A DNA stretch of 64,000 bases from Stappia sp. TSB10P1A. Lineage in GTDB: Bacteria; Pseudomonadota; Alphaproteobacteria; Rhizobiales; Stappiaceae. The stretch lies in contig NZ_FYAU01000013.1 of the NCBI RefSeq assembly GCF_900185725.1, positions 172,554 to 236,553 on the forward strand, read 5' to 3'. The notes under the pieces were generated by a model. The model was not told the origin of the DNA. It worked only from the letters and a program-made list of their open reading frames with translations, and did not search any database. Within the stretch, counting starts at the first letter, position 1; every line of letters starts with the position of its first letter. Position numbers and translations under genes: made by a program. This document shows, piece by piece, positions 1-11,380 of this stretch.

Positions 1-593
1 CCCACAAGAAGCAGACCGGCGGTACGGGCCAGTTCGCCCGCATCAAGCTGGTGATCGAGCCGAACGAGCCGGGTGCCGGCTACGCGTTCCAGAGCACGAT
101 CGTGGGTGGTTCGGTCCCGAAGGAGTACATCCCGGGCGTCACCAAGGGTATCGAGAGCGTCATGTCCTCGGGCCCGCTGGCCGGCTTCCCGATGGTCGAC
201 ATCAAGGCCACCCTCATCGACGGTGCCTACCATGACGTCGACTCCTCGGTCCTGGCGTTCGAGATCGCGGCGCGTGCCGGTTTCCGTGAGGCCATTCAGA
301 AGGCCGCTCCGAAGCTGCTCGAGCCGATCATGAAGGTCGAGGTGGTGACGCCTGAAGACTATATGGGCGATGTCATCGGCGATCTGAACTCCCGTCGTGG
401 CCAGATCACCGGCACCGAGAATCGCGGTGTCGTCACCGCGGTGAACGCCATGGTGCCGCTGGCCAACATGTTCGGTTACGTCAACAACCTGCGCTCGATG
501 TCGCAGGGACGTGCCCAGTACTCGATGGTGTTCGACCACTACGAGCAGGTTCCGCAGGCTGTCGCGCAGGAAGTTCAGGCCAAGTACGCCTGA
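1..593 (+). CDS. fusA: Elongation factor G, C-terminal part (5' end outside window)
   Basis: The frame is open from base 3 to the stop at 591-593, giving the last 196 residues of EF-G, the GTPase that drives ribosomal translocation and recycling. The visible part begins in domain IV with the sequence [16 protein letters not shown], a hallmark of EF-G, and runs through domain V (MEPI-like [19 protein letters not shown] and the GQITG loop). The GTP-binding domain lies upstream of the window. It is followed 49 bases later by tuf, the usual str-operon order. Assignment is secure; only the 5' boundary is missing. Confidence 0.97.
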   Translation, partial: HKKQTGGTGQFARIKLVIEPNEPGAGYAFQSTIVGGSVPKEYIPGVTKGIESVMSSGPLAGFPMVDIKATLIDGAYHDVDSSVLAFEIAARAGFREAIQKAAPKLLEPIMKVEVVTPEDYMGDVIGDLNSRRGQITGTENRGVVTAVNAMVPLANMFGYVNNLRSMSQGRAQYSMVFDHYEQVPQAVAQEVQAKYA

Positions 594-642
594 TTGCCGT
601 CACCGCCACATCAACTGAATAAACAAGGTACGGAGAAATCCG

Positions 643-1818
<1,176 letters not shown>

Positions 1819-1825
1819 CCAACAA

Positions 1826-1850
1826 GGCGGAACGGATACCCCGTTCCGCC
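1826..1850 (+). terminator. Hairpin between tuf and rpsJ
   Basis: A perfect 10-bp stem, GGCGGAACGG pairing with CCGTTCCGCC around the loop ATACC, starts 8 bases after the tuf stop. No T-tract follows (the next bases are GTCCCGCTCG). It is therefore better read as a partial terminator, mRNA-stabilising or processing hairpin than as a full Rho-independent terminator. Confidence 0.5.
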
Positions 1851-1871
1851 GTCCCGCTCGGGGATTGAGAG

Positions 1872-2180
1872 ATGAACGGTCAGAACATTCGGATCCGTCT
1901 CAAGGCGTTCGACCATCGAGTTCTCGATGCGTCGACCCGCGAGATCGTCAACACGGCGAAGCGGACCGGTGCACAAGTTCGCGGCCCGGTGCCGCTGCCC
2001 ACGCGGATCGAGAAGTACACCGTGCTTCGTGGTCCGCATATCGACAAGAAAAGCCGTGATCAGTTCGAGATGCGCACTCACAAGCGCCTCCTCGACATCG
2101 TTGATCCGACGCCGCAGACCGTGGACGCGCTGATGAAGCTCGACCTCGCGGCCGGTGTCGACGTCGAGATCAAGCTGTAA
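1872..2180 (+). CDS. rpsJ: 30S ribosomal protein S10
   Basis: The 102-residue product is the standard S10 length. It begins [19 protein letters not shown] and contains the [20 protein letters not shown] loop typical of S10/NusE. In the 30S head it contacts S3, S9 and S14; as NusE it also joins antitermination complexes. It is the first gene of the classical S10 set, 53 bases after tuf, and the next gene rplC follows after 23 bases. Confidence 0.98.
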   Translation: MNGQNIRIRLKAFDHRVLDASTREIVNTAKRTGAQVRGPVPLPTRIEKYTVLRGPHIDKKSRDQFEMRTHKRLLDIVDPTPQTVDALMKLDLAAGVDVEIKL

Positions 2181-2203
2181 GGCGCTCACAAGGGGACACG
2201 CCG

Positions 2204-2917
2204 ATGCGTTCTGGAGTGATCGCACAGAAGGTGGGTATGACGCGCATCTATAACGATGCGGGTGAGCATGTGCCGGTGACGGTGCTGAAGCTCGAAAACT
2301 GTCAGGTCGTTGCCCACCGGACGGAAGAGAAGAATGGCTATGTCGCGCTGCAGGTCGGCGCCGGTCTGGCCAAGGTGAAGAATACGTCGAAGGCCATGCG
2401 CGGTCATTTCGCCGTTGCCAGCGTCGAGCCGAAGCGCAAGCTCGCCGAGTTCCGCGTCTCCCAGGAGAACGTGATCGAGGTGGGTGCGGAGATCACGGCC
2501 GACCATTTCGTCGAGGGCCAGTTCGTGGACGTCACGGGCACCTCGATCGGCAAGGGCTTCGCCGGTGCCATGAAGCGTCACAACTTCGGTGGTCTGCGCG
2601 CCTCGCACGGCGTGTCGATCTCGCACCGTTCGCATGGTTCCGTCGGCCAGTGCCAGGACCCGGGCAAGATCTTCAAGGGTAAGAAGATGGCCGGTCACAT
2701 GGGCGCCGAGCAGGTGACGACGCAGAACCTGAAGATCGTCCGCACCGATCCGGAGCGCGGCCTGATCATGATCCAGGGCGCGGTCCCGGGTTCGAAGGGC
2801 GGCTGGATCGTCGTTCGCGACGCCGTCAAGAAGGCCCTGCCGGATGGCGTGCCGACGCCGGGCGCGTTCCGTGCGTCCGCCGCTGCCGCTGCTGCGGTCG
2901 AGAAGGAGAGCGAGTGA
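2204..2917 (+). CDS. rplC: 50S ribosomal protein L3
   Basis: The product has 237 residues, starting [20 protein letters not shown] as in other L3 proteins, with the conserved [26 protein letters not shown] tip near residues 145-165 that approaches the peptidyl transferase centre. It is somewhat longer than E. coli L3 (209) because of an Ala/Glu-rich C-terminal tail, a common alphaproteobacterial extension. The stop TGA overlaps the rplD ATG by one base (TGATG), implying translational coupling. Confidence 0.97.
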   Translation: MRSGVIAQKVGMTRIYNDAGEHVPVTVLKLENCQVVAHRTEEKNGYVALQVGAGLAKVKNTSKAMRGHFAVASVEPKRKLAEFRVSQENVIEVGAEITADHFVEGQFVDVTGTSIGKGFAGAMKRHNFGGLRASHGVSISHRSHGSVGQCQDPGKIFKGKKMAGHMGAEQVTTQNLKIVRTDPERGLIMIQGAVPGSKGGWIVVRDAVKKALPDGVPTPGAFRASAAAAAAVEKESE

Positions 2918-3537
2918 TGGAACTTGAGGTGAAGACCCTCGACGGGGCCGCCGCCGGTTCGATCACGGTGTCGGACGAGATCTTCGGTCTCGACCCGCGC
3001 ACCGACCTGATCCACCGCGTCGTGCGCTGGCAGCTTGCCAAGCGCCAGGCCGGTACCCACAAGGCGAAGCAGCGCTCGGAAGTCACTGGCTCGACGAAGA
3101 AGTTCGTCCGCCAGAAGGGCTCCGGCGGCGCCCGCCACGGCAACAAGAAGGCTCCGCAGTTCCGCGGTGGCGGCAAGGCGCACGGCCCGGTCGTGCGCAG
3201 CCACGCCCACGATCTGCCGAAGAAGATCCGCGCGCTCGGCCTGCGCCATGCCCTGTCCGCGAAGGTGAAGGCCGAAGGCCTGATCATCGTGGAGGCGGCG
3301 GCGATCGACGAGGCGAAGACGAAGGCGCTTGTCGCTCGCTTCGCCAAGCTGGGCCTGACCAACGCGCTGTTCATCGACGGCAGCGAGCTGGATCGGAATT
3401 TCGGCCTGGCGTCGCGCAACATTCCCGCGATCGACGTGCTGCCGGTCGAGGGCATCAATGTCTACGACATCCTGCGTCGTGAGACGCTGGTGCTGACCAA
3501 GTCGGCGGTGACGGCTCTCGAGGAGCGGTTCAAATGA
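2917..3537 (+). CDS. rplD: 50S ribosomal protein L4
   Basis: Taking the ATG at 2917, the product is 206 residues ([20 protein letters not shown]). A GTG at 2914 would add one residue, but the ATG overlapping the rplC stop is the better start and an AGAAGGAGAG ribosome binding site lies just upstream. The loop [20 protein letters not shown] (about residues 66-85) lines the exit tunnel near macrolide sites. In E. coli L4 autoregulates the S10 operon; no equivalent leader is evident here. It overlaps rplW by 4 bases (ATGA). Confidence 0.97.
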   Translation: MELEVKTLDGAAAGSITVSDEIFGLDPRTDLIHRVVRWQLAKRQAGTHKAKQRSEVTGSTKKFVRQKGSGGARHGNKKAPQFRGGGKAHGPVVRSHAHDLPKKIRALGLRHALSAKVKAEGLIIVEAAAIDEAKTKALVARFAKLGLTNALFIDGSELDRNFGLASRNIPAIDVLPVEGINVYDILRRETLVLTKSAVTALEERFK

Positions 3538-3827
3538 CCAACCTGAAGCACTATGACACGGTCGTTTCCCCGGTGATCACCGAGAAGGCGACCTTCGCTT
3601 CGGAGCAGAACAAGGTCGTGTTCAACGTCTCTTCGACGGCGACCAAGCCCGAGATCAAGGCAGCCGTCGAGGCGCTGTTCGGCGTCAAGGTCACGGCAGT
3701 GAACACCCTCGTCCGCAAGGGCAAGGTGAAGCGCTTCCGCGGTCGTATCGGCCAGCAGTCCGACGTCAAGAAGGCGGTCGTGACGCTTGCCGATGGCCAG
3801 TCCATCGACGTCACCACCGGACTCTGA
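3534..3827 (+). CDS. rplW: 50S ribosomal protein L23
   Basis: The product is 97 residues with the N-terminal pattern [21 protein letters not shown], typical of L23. It sits at the exit-tunnel rim and docks trigger factor, SRP and SecYEG. The conserved [20 protein letters not shown] segment is present. The start overlaps the rplD stop by 4 bases and rplB follows after 16 bases, so the three are translated in sequence. Confidence 0.97.
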   Translation: MTNLKHYDTVVSPVITEKATFASEQNKVVFNVSSTATKPEIKAAVEALFGVKVTAVNTLVRKGKVKRFRGRIGQQSDVKKAVVTLADGQSIDVTTGL

Positions 3828-3843
3828 GGGCGGAGAAGGAAAG

Positions 3844-4677
3844 ATGGCACTCAAGACCTTTAATCCGACGTCGCCCGGCCGCCGCCAGTTGGTGATGGTC
3901 GACCGCTCGACCCTCTACAAGGGCAAGCCGGTCAAGACGCTCACGGAAGGCCTGTCGAAGACGGGCGGCCGCAACAACATGGGCCGCACGACCTCTCCGA
4001 ACCGGGGTGGTGGACACAAGCGCCGCTACCGTCTGATCGACTTCAAGCGCACGAAGGCGGACATGTTCGCGACCGTCGAGCGCATCGAGTACGATCCGAA
4101 CCGGACCGCGTTCATCGCCCTCATCAAGTATGAGGACGGCGAGCTGGCCTACATCCTGGCGCCGCAGCGCCTGGCCGTTGGCGACAAGGTCGTCTCGGGC
4201 AAGCTGGTCGACGTGAAGCCGGGCAACGCGATGCCGCTGGCGTCGATCCCGGTCGGCACCATCGTGCACAATGTCGAGATGAAGCCGGGCAAGGGCGGTC
4301 AGATCGCCCGCTCCGCCGGCGCCTACGCTCAGATCGTCGGCCGCGACCAAGGTTACACCACGGTCCGCCTGCAGTCGGGCGAGCAGCGCCGCATCCTCGG
4401 CACCTGCATGGCCTCGATCGGTGCCGTGTCCAACCCGGATCACGGCAACATCAACCTCGGCAAGGCCGGTCGGTCGCGCTGGATGGGTCGTCGTCCGCAT
4501 GTGCGCGGTGTCGCCATGAACCCGGTCGATCACCCGCATGGTGGTGGCGAGGGCCGCACCTCGGGTGGCCGTCATCCGGTCACCCCGTGGGGCAAGCCGA
4601 CCAAGGGCAAGCGCACGCGTCGCAACAAGGCCACGGACAAGTTCATCGTCCGCAGCCGCCACGCGCGCAAGAAGTAA
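3844..4677 (+). CDS. rplB: 50S ribosomal protein L2
   Basis: Starting at the ATG at 3844, which follows a GGAGAAGG ribosome binding site, the product is 277 residues ([15 protein letters not shown]), the normal L2 length. An upstream in-frame ATG at 3787 lies inside rplW and is not used. The C-terminal region contains [16 protein letters not shown] with the highly conserved histidine required for peptidyl transferase activity. L2 bridges the subunits and is one of the most conserved ribosomal proteins. Confidence 0.98.
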   Translation: MALKTFNPTSPGRRQLVMVDRSTLYKGKPVKTLTEGLSKTGGRNNMGRTTSPNRGGGHKRRYRLIDFKRTKADMFATVERIEYDPNRTAFIALIKYEDGELAYILAPQRLAVGDKVVSGKLVDVKPGNAMPLASIPVGTIVHNVEMKPGKGGQIARSAGAYAQIVGRDQGYTTVRLQSGEQRRILGTCMASIGAVSNPDHGNINLGKAGRSRWMGRRPHVRGVAMNPVDHPHGGGEGRTSGGRHPVTPWGKPTKGKRTRRNKATDKFIVRSRHARKK

Positions 4678-4689
4678 GAGGGGCCTGGA

Positions 4690-4968
4690 ATGGCACGTTC
4701 TGTTTGGAAAGGCCCGTTCGTCGACGGCTTTCTGCTGAAGAAGGCAGAGAAGGTCCGCGCCTCGGGTCGCAACGAAGTCATCAAGATGTGGAGCCGGCGC
4801 TCGACCATCCTGCCGCAGTTCGTCGGTCTGACCTTCGGCGTCTACAATGGTCAGAAGCACGTTCCGGTTCTGGTGTCCGAGGACATGATCGGTCACAAGT
4901 TCGGCGAGTTCTCGCCGACCCGGACCTATTACGGCCACGGCGCTGACAAGAAGGCGAAGAGGAAGTAA
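4690..4968 (+). CDS. rpsS: 30S ribosomal protein S19
   Basis: The 92-residue product begins [20 protein letters not shown] and carries the [19 protein letters not shown] core and the [16 protein letters not shown] motif. S19 binds S13 in the 30S head and contacts the A-site finger. Length equals the family norm. It follows rplB after 12 bases with a GAGGGG ribosome binding site and is separated from rplV by 2 bases. Confidence 0.98.
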   Translation: MARSVWKGPFVDGFLLKKAEKVRASGRNEVIKMWSRRSTILPQFVGLTFGVYNGQKHVPVLVSEDMIGHKFGEFSPTRTYYGHGADKKAKRK

Positions 4969-4970
4969 CG

Positions 4971-5351
4971 ATGGGCAAGCCGAAGGGCGGGCGCGCGCTC
5001 GCCGATAACGAGGCGAAGGCGGTCGCCCGGATGCTGCGGGTCTCGCCGCGCAAGCTCAACCTCGTCGCGGCCTCGATCCGCGGCAAGAAGGTTGAAAAGG
5101 CGCTCGCCGACCTCACCTTCTCCCGCAAGCGGATCTCCGACGACGTCAAGAAGACGCTGATGTCGGCGATCGCCAATGCCGAGAACAATCACGATCTCGA
5201 CGTCGACAGCCTTGTCGTCGCCGAGGCCCATGTGGGCAAGGCTTTCGTGATCAAGCGGTTCCAGGCGCGTGCTCGCGGCCGCGTCGGTCGGATCGAGAAG
5301 CCGTTTTCGAACCTGACCATCGTCGTCCGCGAAATCGAGGAGACTGTCTGA
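4971..5351 (+). CDS. rplV: 50S ribosomal protein L22
   Basis: The 126-residue product has the motif [34 protein letters not shown], and the C-terminal hairpin [20 protein letters not shown] that narrows the exit tunnel. It is longer than E. coli L22 (110) because of the N-terminal extension [18 protein letters not shown], which is usual in alphaproteobacteria. Its stop TGA shares one base with the rpsC ATG (TGATG). Confidence 0.97.
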   Translation: MGKPKGGRALADNEAKAVARMLRVSPRKLNLVAASIRGKKVEKALADLTFSRKRISDDVKKTLMSAIANAENNHDLDVDSLVVAEAHVGKAFVIKRFQARARGRVGRIEKPFSNLTIVVREIEETV

Positions 5352-6073
5352 TGGGACAGAAAGTTAATCCGATCGGCCTGCGGCTCGGCATCAACCGCAC
5401 CTGGGATTCGCGCTGGTACGCGGACAAGGGCGAGTACGGCAAGCTGCTGCACGAGGATTTCCGCATTCGCGAGTATATCCTCAAGGCCCTGAAGCAGGCG
5501 GCGGTCTCCAAGGTCGTCGTCGAGCGCCCGCACCGCAAGTGCCGCGTCACGGTCCATTCGGGCCGCCCTGGCGTGATCATCGGCAAGAAGGGCGCCGACA
5601 TCGAGAAGCTGCGCAAGGCGCTGTCCGAGATGACCTCGTCGGACGTGCACATCAACATCGTTGAGGTGCGCAAGCCCGAGATCGACGCCCAGTTGGTCGC
5701 CGACTCGATCTCGCAGCAGCTCGAGCGCCGCGTCGCGTTCCGCCGCGCCATGAAGCGCGCCGTTCAGTCGGCGATGCGCATGGGCGCCCAGGGCATCCGC
5801 ATCAACTGCGGCGGCCGTCTGGGTGGCGCGGAGATCGCGCGGACCGAGTGGTATCGCGAGGGCCGGGTGCCGCTGCACACGCTGCGCGCGGACATCGACT
5901 ATGGTGTTTCGACGGCGCATACGGCCTACGGCACCTGCGGCGTCAAGGTCTGGATCTTCAAGGGCGAGATCCTTGAGCACGATCCGATGGCCTCCGAGCG
6001 CCGCGCGGTCGAGGGCGACGGGACCAATCAGGGCGGCGGACGCCGCGAGCGCGAGCGCGGCCGCGCCGCCTAA
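5351..6073 (+). CDS. rpsC: 30S ribosomal protein S3
   Basis: The 240-residue protein begins [20 protein letters not shown]. It contains the KH RNA-binding signature [14 protein letters not shown] (about residues 76-89) and the S3 C-terminal domain with [21 protein letters not shown]3 forms part of the mRNA entry channel with S4 and S5. The C-terminus ends in an Arg/Glu-rich tail. Coupled to rplV by a 1-base overlap; rplP follows after 45 bases. Confidence 0.98.
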   Translation: MGQKVNPIGLRLGINRTWDSRWYADKGEYGKLLHEDFRIREYILKALKQAAVSKVVVERPHRKCRVTVHSGRPGVIIGKKGADIEKLRKALSEMTSSDVHINIVEVRKPEIDAQLVADSISQQLERRVAFRRAMKRAVQSAMRMGAQGIRINCGGRLGGAEIARTEWYREGRVPLHTLRADIDYGVSTAHTAYGTCGVKVWIFKGEILEHDPMASERRAVEGDGTNQGGGRRERERGRAA

Positions 6074-6118
6074 CGGCGCCGGTCGGGTCTTGGACAGAAG
6101 CAAAGAGCGAGAGAAGAG

Positions 6119-6532
6119 ATGCTGCAACCGAAGCGAACGAAGTTCCGCAAGCAGCACAAGGGCCGGATCCACGGCACCGCCAAGGGCGGTACGGATCTCA
6201 ACTTCGGCGCCTTCGGCCTCAAGGCCGTCGAGCCGGAGCGGGTGACCGCGCGCCAGATCGAGGCGGCCCGTCGTGCCATGACCCGTCACATGAAGCGTGC
6301 GGGCCGTGTTTGGATCAGGATCTTCCCGGACGTGCCGGTTTCGTCGAAGCCGACCGAAGTCCGCATGGGTAAGGGTAAGGGTTCGCCGGACTATTGGGCC
6401 TGCAAGGTCAAGCCCGGTCGGATCATGTTCGAAATCGACGGCGTGCCGGAAGATACGGCGCGCGAGGCGATGCGCCTTGCGGCAGCGAAGCTGCCGATCA
6501 AGTGCCGCTTCGTCCAGCGTATCGCCGACTGA
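6119..6532 (+). CDS. rplP: 50S ribosomal protein L16
   Basis: The 137-residue product starts [21 protein letters not shown] and matches L16 in length and in the conserved [20 protein letters not shown] block (residues about 62-81). L16 helps form the A-site and the GTPase-associated region. A GAGAGAAGAG sequence precedes the ATG. It is followed by rpmC after 23 bases. Confidence 0.98.
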   Translation: MLQPKRTKFRKQHKGRIHGTAKGGTDLNFGAFGLKAVEPERVTARQIEAARRAMTRHMKRAGRVWIRIFPDVPVSSKPTEVRMGKGKGSPDYWACKVKPGRIMFEIDGVPEDTAREAMRLAAAKLPIKCRFVQRIAD

Positions 6533-6555
6533 GGCGCGACCAGGAGACTAGTGCC

Positions 6556-6756
6556 ATGAAGGCGACAGACGTTCGGGCAAAGACCATGGACGAGCTGGGA
6601 ACGGAGCTCGAGAGCCTGAAGAAGGAGCAGTTCAACCTGCGCTTTCAGCGGGCCACCGGCCAGCTTGAGAACACGGCGCGGGTTCGCCAGGTGCGCCGCG
6701 ACATCGCCCGCATCCAGACTATCATGCGCGAGAAGCGCGTGGCGACAAGCGCGTAA
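6556..6756 (+). CDS. rpmC: 50S ribosomal protein L29
   Basis: The ATG at 6556 follows an AGGAG sequence and gives 66 residues: [20 protein letters not shown], then [20 protein letters not shown] and [14 protein letters not shown]. These are the two-helix L29 signatures. L29 lies beside L23 at the tunnel exit. A longer in-frame opening upstream overlaps rplP and is not expected to be used. Confidence 0.97.
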   Translation: MKATDVRAKTMDELGTELESLKKEQFNLRFQRATGQLENTARVRQVRRDIARIQTIMREKRVATSA

Positions 6757-6766
6757 GGAGATCGAA

Positions 6767-7009
6767 ATGCCGAAACGCGTTCTGCAGGGCGTCGTGGTCA
6801 GCGACGCCAACGAAAAGACGGTGACGGTTCGTGTGGAGCGCCGCTTCACGCATCCGCTCTACAAGAAGACCGTTCGTCGCTCGAAGAAGTATCGGGCGCA
6901 TGACGAGACCAACGCGCACAAGGTCGGGGACACCGTCCTCATCCAGGAATGCGCGCCGATCTCGAAGACCAAAACCTGGACCGTTGTCGAAGGGTCGACC
7001 GCGGACTGA
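6767..7009 (+). CDS. rpsQ: 30S ribosomal protein S17
   Basis: With the ATG at 6767 preceded by AAGGAG, the product is 80 residues beginning [20 protein letters not shown]. It shows the OB-fold S17 pattern [23 protein letters not shown] and [19 protein letters not shown]17 is a primary 16S rRNA binder. It closes the S10 gene set; 56 bases separate it from rplN, the first gene of the spc set. Confidence 0.97.
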   Translation: MPKRVLQGVVVSDANEKTVTVRVERRFTHPLYKKTVRRSKKYRAHDETNAHKVGDTVLIQECAPISKTKTWTVVEGSTAD

Positions 7010-7065
7010 CGTGACTTCCGGCGTCCGGTGTCGGGCGCGGTGAAAGAAGAATAAGGCGGCCAGTC

Positions 7066-7434
7066 ATGATTCAGATGCAAACAAACCTCGACGTGGCGGA
7101 CAATTCCGGCGCCCGTCGTGTCATGTGCATCAAGGTGCTCGGCGGCTCGAAGCGGAAATATGCCAGCGTCGGCGACATCATCGTCGTCAGCGTCAAGGAG
7201 GCCAATCCGCGCGGCCGCGTCAAGAAGGGCGACGTGATGAAAGCGGTCGTTGTGCGCACGGCGAAGGATATCCGCCGGCCCGACGGCTCCGTGATCCGGT
7301 TCGACCGCAATGCGGCCGTGCTGGTCAACAACAACAAGGAACCGATCGGGACCCGTATCTTCGGCCCGGTTCCGCGTGAACTGCGTGCGAAGAACCACAT
7401 GAAGGTGATCTCGCTCGCGCCGGAGGTTTTGTAA
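7066..7434 (+). CDS. rplN: 50S ribosomal protein L14
   Basis: The 122-residue product begins [20 protein letters not shown] and includes [22 protein letters not shown], the classic L14 motif, at family length. L14 forms an intersubunit bridge and is the site bound by the silencing factor RsfS. The stop TAA shares one base with the rplX ATG. A GAAGAATAAGGCGG stretch precedes the start. Confidence 0.98.
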   Translation: MIQMQTNLDVADNSGARRVMCIKVLGGSKRKYASVGDIIVVSVKEANPRGRVKKGDVMKAVVVRTAKDIRRPDGSVIRFDRNAAVLVNNNKEPIGTRIFGPVPRELRAKNHMKVISLAPEVL

Positions 7435-7751
7435 TGGCCGCCAAGATCAAGAAGGGCGACACTGTCGTCGTGCTCACCGGCCGTGACAAGGGCAAGACCG
7501 GTGAAATTGTCCGCATGCTGCCGGATGAGAACAAGGCTGTGGTGCGTGGCGTGAATGTGGTTCGTCGCCACCAGCGCCAGACCGCCCAGTCGGAAGGTGG
7601 CATCGTTTCGAAGGAGCTGCCGGTTCACGTGTCGAACCTGGCGCTTGCCGACCCCAAGGATGGCAAGCCGACGCGCGTCGGGTTCCAGATCAAGGAAGAC
7701 GGCACCAAGGTGCGCGTGGCCAAGCGTTCGGGGGATCTGATCGATGGCTGA
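7434..7751 (+). CDS. rplX: 50S ribosomal protein L24
   Basis: The 105-residue protein contains an N-terminal KOW motif ([20 protein letters not shown], residues 4-23), which nucleates early 50S assembly. It overlaps rplN by one base and overlaps the following rplE by 8 bases, so ribosomes probably re-initiate between them. The C-terminal [12 protein letters not shown] is typical of the family. Confidence 0.97.
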   Translation: MAAKIKKGDTVVVLTGRDKGKTGEIVRMLPDENKAVVRGVNVVRRHQRQTAQSEGGIVSKELPVHVSNLALADPKDGKPTRVGFQIKEDGTKVRVAKRSGDLIDG

Positions 7752-8301
7752 GACCAAGACCGCTCCGCGGCTGAAGACGGAATATCTGGAAAAGATCCGT
7801 CCGGCCCTGCAGGAGAAGTTCAACTACAAGAACCCGATGCAGATCCCGACGCTTGAGAAGATCGTTCTCAACATGGGCGTGGGCGAAGCCGTCGCGGACA
7901 GCAAGAAGGCGAAGATCGCCGCCGAGGACCTGGCGATGATCGCCGGTCAGAAGCCGGTGATCACCCGCGCTCGCAAGTCCATCGCCACCTTCAAGGTGCG
8001 CGAGGGCATGCCGCTCGGCGCCAAGGTCACGCTGCGCGGCGAGCGCATGTACGAGTTCCTGGACCGCCTGATCACCATCGCGCTGCCGCGCGTTCGTGAC
8101 TTCCGCGGCCTGAACGCGAAGAGCTTCGACGGGCGTGGCAACTATGCCATGGGCATCAAGGAGCACATCGTGTTCCCGGAGATCAATTACGACAAGGTTG
8201 ACCAGATCTGGGGCCTTGACGTGATCGTGTGCACGTCTGCGGACAATGATGACGAGGCGCGCGAGCTTCTGCGCGCGTTCAACTTCCCGTTCCGTAAGTA
8301 A
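7744..8301 (+). CDS. rplE: 50S ribosomal protein L5
   Basis: The 185-residue product contains [14 protein letters not shown], the [21 protein letters not shown] loop and [21 protein letters not shown], all diagnostic for L5. L5 binds 5S rRNA and contacts the P-site tRNA and S13. It starts within the last 8 bases of rplX. rpsN follows after 23 bases. Confidence 0.98.
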   Translation: MAETKTAPRLKTEYLEKIRPALQEKFNYKNPMQIPTLEKIVLNMGVGEAVADSKKAKIAAEDLAMIAGQKPVITRARKSIATFKVREGMPLGAKVTLRGERMYEFLDRLITIALPRVRDFRGLNAKSFDGRGNYAMGIKEHIVFPEINYDKVDQIWGLDVIVCTSADNDDEARELLRAFNFPFRK

Positions 8302-8324
8302 ACGGGAAAGAACGAGGACAGACG

Positions 8325-8630
8325 ATGGCGAAGAAGAGCGCGATCGAGAAGAACAAGCGGCGCGAGCGGCTCGTTAAAAAGTATGCCGAGAAGCGCGCGG
8401 CGCTGAAGGCTGTGGCGAAGGACGAGAGCCTGTCGCTTGAGGAGCGTTATACGGCGCGCCTCAAGCTGTCGAAGCTCCCGCGCAACTCCGCGGAAATCCG
8501 CCTGCGCAACCGGTGTGAAGTCACCGGCCGCCCGCGCGGCTATTACCGCAAGCTGAAGATGTCGCGCGTTGCGCTTCGCGAGCTGGGCTCCAAGGGTTTG
8601 GTCCCGGGCCTCGTGAAGTCGAGCTGGTAA
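8325..8630 (+). CDS. rpsN: 30S ribosomal protein S14 (zinc-free long form)
   Basis: The 101-residue product is the longer, non-zinc S14 class: it starts [20 protein letters not shown] and has [23 protein letters not shown] near the C-terminus without a CXXC pair. S14 stabilises the 30S head with S3 and S10. A GAGGACAGACG stretch lies just before the ATG. rpsH follows after 12 bases. Confidence 0.97.
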   Translation: MAKKSAIEKNKRRERLVKKYAEKRAALKAVAKDESLSLEERYTARLKLSKLPRNSAEIRLRNRCEVTGRPRGYYRKLKMSRVALRELGSKGLVPGLVKSSW

Positions 8631-8642
8631 GGAGACGGTCCG

Positions 8643-9041
8643 ATGGCGATTTCCGATCCCTTGGGCGATATGCTCACCCGGATCCGCAACGCTCAGATGC
8701 GGCGCAAGAGCAAGGTCTCGACGCCCGCTTCGAAGCTGCGCGAACATGTGCTCGACGTTTTGGTCGCGGAAGGGTATATCCGCGGCTATTCGACGGTCGA
8801 GTTCGAGGGCGGCAAGTCCGAGCTCGAGATCGAGCTGAAGTATTTCGACGGCGAGCCCGTGATCCGCTCCATCGAGCGTGTCTCCAAGCCGGGCCGGCGG
8901 GTGTATTCCTCGGTGAAGAATATCCCGCGCGTCGCGAACGGTCTGGGTGTTTCGATCCTCTCCACGCCGCGTGGCGTGATGGCGGATCACGATGCCCGTG
9001 AACAGAATGTGGGTGGCGAGGTTCTCTGCCGCATCTTCTGA
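8643..9041 (+). CDS. rpsH: 30S ribosomal protein S8
   Basis: The 132-residue product begins [20 protein letters not shown] and ends with the conserved [23 protein letters not shown] block. S8 binds 16S helix 21 in the platform and in E. coli also represses spc translation at rplE; no matching leader structure was identified here. An AAGGAGA site precedes the ATG. Confidence 0.98.
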   Translation: MAISDPLGDMLTRIRNAQMRRKSKVSTPASKLREHVLDVLVAEGYIRGYSTVEFEGGKSELEIELKYFDGEPVIRSIERVSKPGRRVYSSVKNIPRVANGLGVSILSTPRGVMADHDAREQNVGGEVLCRIF

Positions 9042-9085
9042 TGCGGCAGTCTCTGCCCGGCAAGTGAACTGGACAGGTTGGTCAT

Positions 9086-9619
9086 ATGTCTCGAATTGGC
9101 AAGAAGCCAGTCCCCGTGCCTAGCGGGGTAACGGCAACGATCAACGGTCAGACGGTTGAGGTCAAGGGCCCGAAGGGAGAGCTTTCCTTCGTGCTCAACA
9201 GCCTCGTTCTGGCCGAAATGAGTGACGACGGCATCTCGGTGAAGATGCGCGAGGACAGCAAGCCTGCGCGCGCCATGTGGGGCATGTCCCGCACGATGAT
9301 CGAGAACCTGGTGACGGGCGTCAGCAAGGGGTTCGAGCGGAAGCTCGAGATCACCGGCGTCGGTTACCGTGCCCAGGTGCAGGGCAAGAACCTGCAGCTC
9401 GCGCTCGGGTTCTCCCATGACGTGGTCTACGCGATGCCCGAGGGCATCGAGGCCGTTTGCCCGAAGCCGACGGAGATCGTCATCACAGGCATCGACAAGC
9501 AGCGCGTTGGCCAGGTTGCGGCGGAAATCCGCAAGTACAGGCCGCCGGAGCCCTACAAGGGCAAGGGCATTCGCTTTGCGGGCGAGTATATCGTCCGTAA
9601 GGAAGGCAAGAAGAAGTAA
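9086..9619 (+). CDS. rplF: 50S ribosomal protein L6
   Basis: The 177-residue product starts [20 protein letters not shown] and has the duplicated L6 fold, with [20 protein letters not shown] and the C-terminal [20 protein letters not shown] signature. L6 lies near the sarcin-ricin loop. It follows rpsH after 44 bases and precedes rplR by 11 bases. Confidence 0.98.
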   Translation: MSRIGKKPVPVPSGVTATINGQTVEVKGPKGELSFVLNSLVLAEMSDDGISVKMREDSKPARAMWGMSRTMIENLVTGVSKGFERKLEITGVGYRAQVQGKNLQLALGFSHDVVYAMPEGIEAVCPKPTEIVITGIDKQRVGQVAAEIRKYRPPEPYKGKGIRFAGEYIVRKEGKKK

Positions 9620-9630
9620 CGGACCGGATC

Positions 9631-9993
9631 ATGGCGAAGACAAACAATGGCTTCGAACGTCGCCGCGACCGCGTCCGTCGTTCGATCAAGAAGGTTATGA
9701 ACGGCCGTCCGCGTCTGTCGGTGCACCGTTCGTCCAAGCAGATCTATGCTCAGATCATCGACGACGTGCAGGGTCACACCCTGGCGTCCGCCTCGACGGT
9801 CGAGAAGGATCTTCGTGGCACGCTGAAGACCGGCGGCAACATCTCGGCTGCGGCCGAGGTCGGCAAGCTCATCGCGGAGCGGGCCAAGGCTGCTGGCGTC
9901 ACCCAGGTCGTGTTCGACCGTGGCGGCTACATGTACCACGGGCGGGTCAAGGCTCTGGCCGAGGCCGCGCGCGAGGGCGGACTGGAATTCTGA
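9631..9993 (+). CDS. rplR: 50S ribosomal protein L18
   Basis: The 120-residue product contains [20 protein letters not shown] and ends [27 protein letters not shown], the expected L18 signature. L18 binds 5S rRNA together with L5. It follows rplF by 11 bases and is 40 bases from rpsE. The length matches the family norm of about 117-120. Confidence 0.98.
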   Translation: MAKTNNGFERRRDRVRRSIKKVMNGRPRLSVHRSSKQIYAQIIDDVQGHTLASASTVEKDLRGTLKTGGNISAAAEVGKLIAERAKAAGVTQVVFDRGGYMYHGRVKALAEAAREGGLEF

Positions 9994-10033
9994 TCGTCGT
10001 CAAGACGCTCACAGACAAACGGAAGCGAATATT

Positions 10034-10606
10034 ATGGCGAGACAGGATACACGGGAGCGCGGTGGCGATCGCGCCGAGCGCGACAGCGAGTTTGTCGACA
10101 AGCTCGTGCACATCAACCGCGTCGCCAAGGTCGTGAAGGGCGGACGCCGCTTCGGATTTGCCGCACTCGTCGTGGTCGGCGACCAGAAGGGCCGCGTCGG
10201 CTTCGGTCACGGCAAGGCGCGTGAGGTGCCGGAGGCGATCCGCAAGGCGACCGAGGCCGCCAAGCGCTCGATGATCCGCGTGGCTCTGCGCGAAGGCCGC
10301 ACTCTGCATCATGACGTCAATGGCCGTCATGGTGCCGGCAAGGTCGTGCTGCGTGCGGCTCCGGCCGGTACCGGCATCATCGCCGGCGGTCCGATGCGCG
10401 CCGTGTTCGAGACGCTCGGCGTCCAGGACGTGGTGGCGAAGTCGCTCGGCTCGGCGAACCCCTACAACATGGTGCGCGCCACCTTCGAGGCCCTGAAGCA
10501 GGAGGACAGCCCGCGCTCGGTCGCTGCCCGCCGCGGCCTCAAGGTTTCGCAGATCCAGTCGCGTCGCCGCGACATCGACGACAGCGTTCCGGCCGCCGAG
10601 GCTTGA
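10034..10606 (+). CDS. rpsE: 30S ribosomal protein S5
   Basis: The ATG at 10034 gives 190 residues, [20 protein letters not shown] onward, with the double-stranded RNA-binding-like S5 N-domain ([20 protein letters not shown]) and the C-terminal domain with [21 protein letters not shown]5 shapes the mRNA entry site and influences accuracy. An in-frame ORF opening upstream overlaps rplR and lacks S5 features, so the shorter start is taken. Confidence 0.97.
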   Translation: MARQDTRERGGDRAERDSEFVDKLVHINRVAKVVKGGRRFGFAALVVVGDQKGRVGFGHGKAREVPEAIRKATEAAKRSMIRVALREGRTLHHDVNGRHGAGKVVLRAAPAGTGIIAGGPMRAVFETLGVQDVVAKSLGSANPYNMVRATFEALKQEDSPRSVAARRGLKVSQIQSRRRDIDDSVPAAEA

Positions 10607-10648
10607 ACCCGGCGATTGCCGACCCCAGCTTGAGAAAGGCTTGGTTCC

Positions 10649-10840
10649 ATGGCGAACGAAAAGACCGTCACGGTCGAGCAGGTGGGTAGCCCGATCCGGC
10701 GCCCGAAGGACCAGCGGGCGACGCTCGTCGGTCTTGGTCTGAACAAGATGCACCGCCGCTCGACGCTGAAGGATACCCCGGAAGTGCGCGGCATGATCCG
10801 GAAGGTTCAGCACCTCGTGCGCGTCGTCGAAGACGCGTAA
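10649..10840 (+). CDS. rpmD: 50S ribosomal protein L30
   Basis: The 63-residue product, with [20 protein letters not shown] and [20 protein letters not shown], is the short bacterial L30. L30 binds 23S rRNA domain II. It lies between rpsE and rplO, as in the standard spc order. Length is within the usual 59-66 residue range. Confidence 0.97.
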   Translation: MANEKTVTVEQVGSPIRRPKDQRATLVGLGLNKMHRRSTLKDTPEVRGMIRKVQHLVRVVEDA

Positions 10841-10860
10841 GGGATGCGGGGAGACATACG

Positions 10861-11331
10861 ATGAAACTGAATGAACTCCGGGACAATCCGGGTGCCACGA
10901 AGGACCGCATGCGCGTCGGTCGTGGTATCGGTTCGGGCAAGGGCAAGACCGGTGGCCGTGGCGTCAAGGGTCAGAAGTCCCGCTCGGGCGTTGCCATCAA
11001 GGGCTTCGAGGGCGGCCAGATGCCGCTGCATCGTCGCCTGCCGAAGCGCGGCTTCACCAACATCTTCGCCAAGTCGTTCAACGCGGTCTCGCTTGCCCGC
11101 GTCCAGACCGCGATCGATGCCGGCAAGCTCGATGCTTCCCAGACCGTGACGGCCGAGGCCCTCAAGGCCGCCGGCGTCATCCGCCGCGTCAAGGACGGTG
11201 TCCGCCTGCTCGCCGATGGCGAGCTGAAGGCGGGAGTGACCTTCGAGGTCGCCGGTGCCTCCAAGAACGCGCTTGCCGCGGTCGAGAAGGCCGGCGGCAA
11301 GGTCACGATTATCGGAGCCCAGGCTGAATAA
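10861..11331 (+). CDS. rplO: 50S ribosomal protein L15
   Basis: The 156-residue product begins [20 protein letters not shown] and has the glycine/lysine-rich N-terminal region [20 protein letters not shown] that threads into 23S rRNA, then the [18 protein letters not shown] motif. It is preceded by a GGGGAG sequence. secY follows after 49 bases, the conserved spc arrangement. Confidence 0.98.
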   Translation: MKLNELRDNPGATKDRMRVGRGIGSGKGKTGGRGVKGQKSRSGVAIKGFEGGQMPLHRRLPKRGFTNIFAKSFNAVSLARVQTAIDAGKLDASQTVTAEALKAAGVIRRVKDGVRLLADGELKAGVTFEVAGASKNALAAVEKAGGKVTIIGAQAE

Positions 11332-11380
11332 GCCTGGGTTTTCCCACGTCAGATTGCTCGAGAATTGACCGGAGCCCGGA

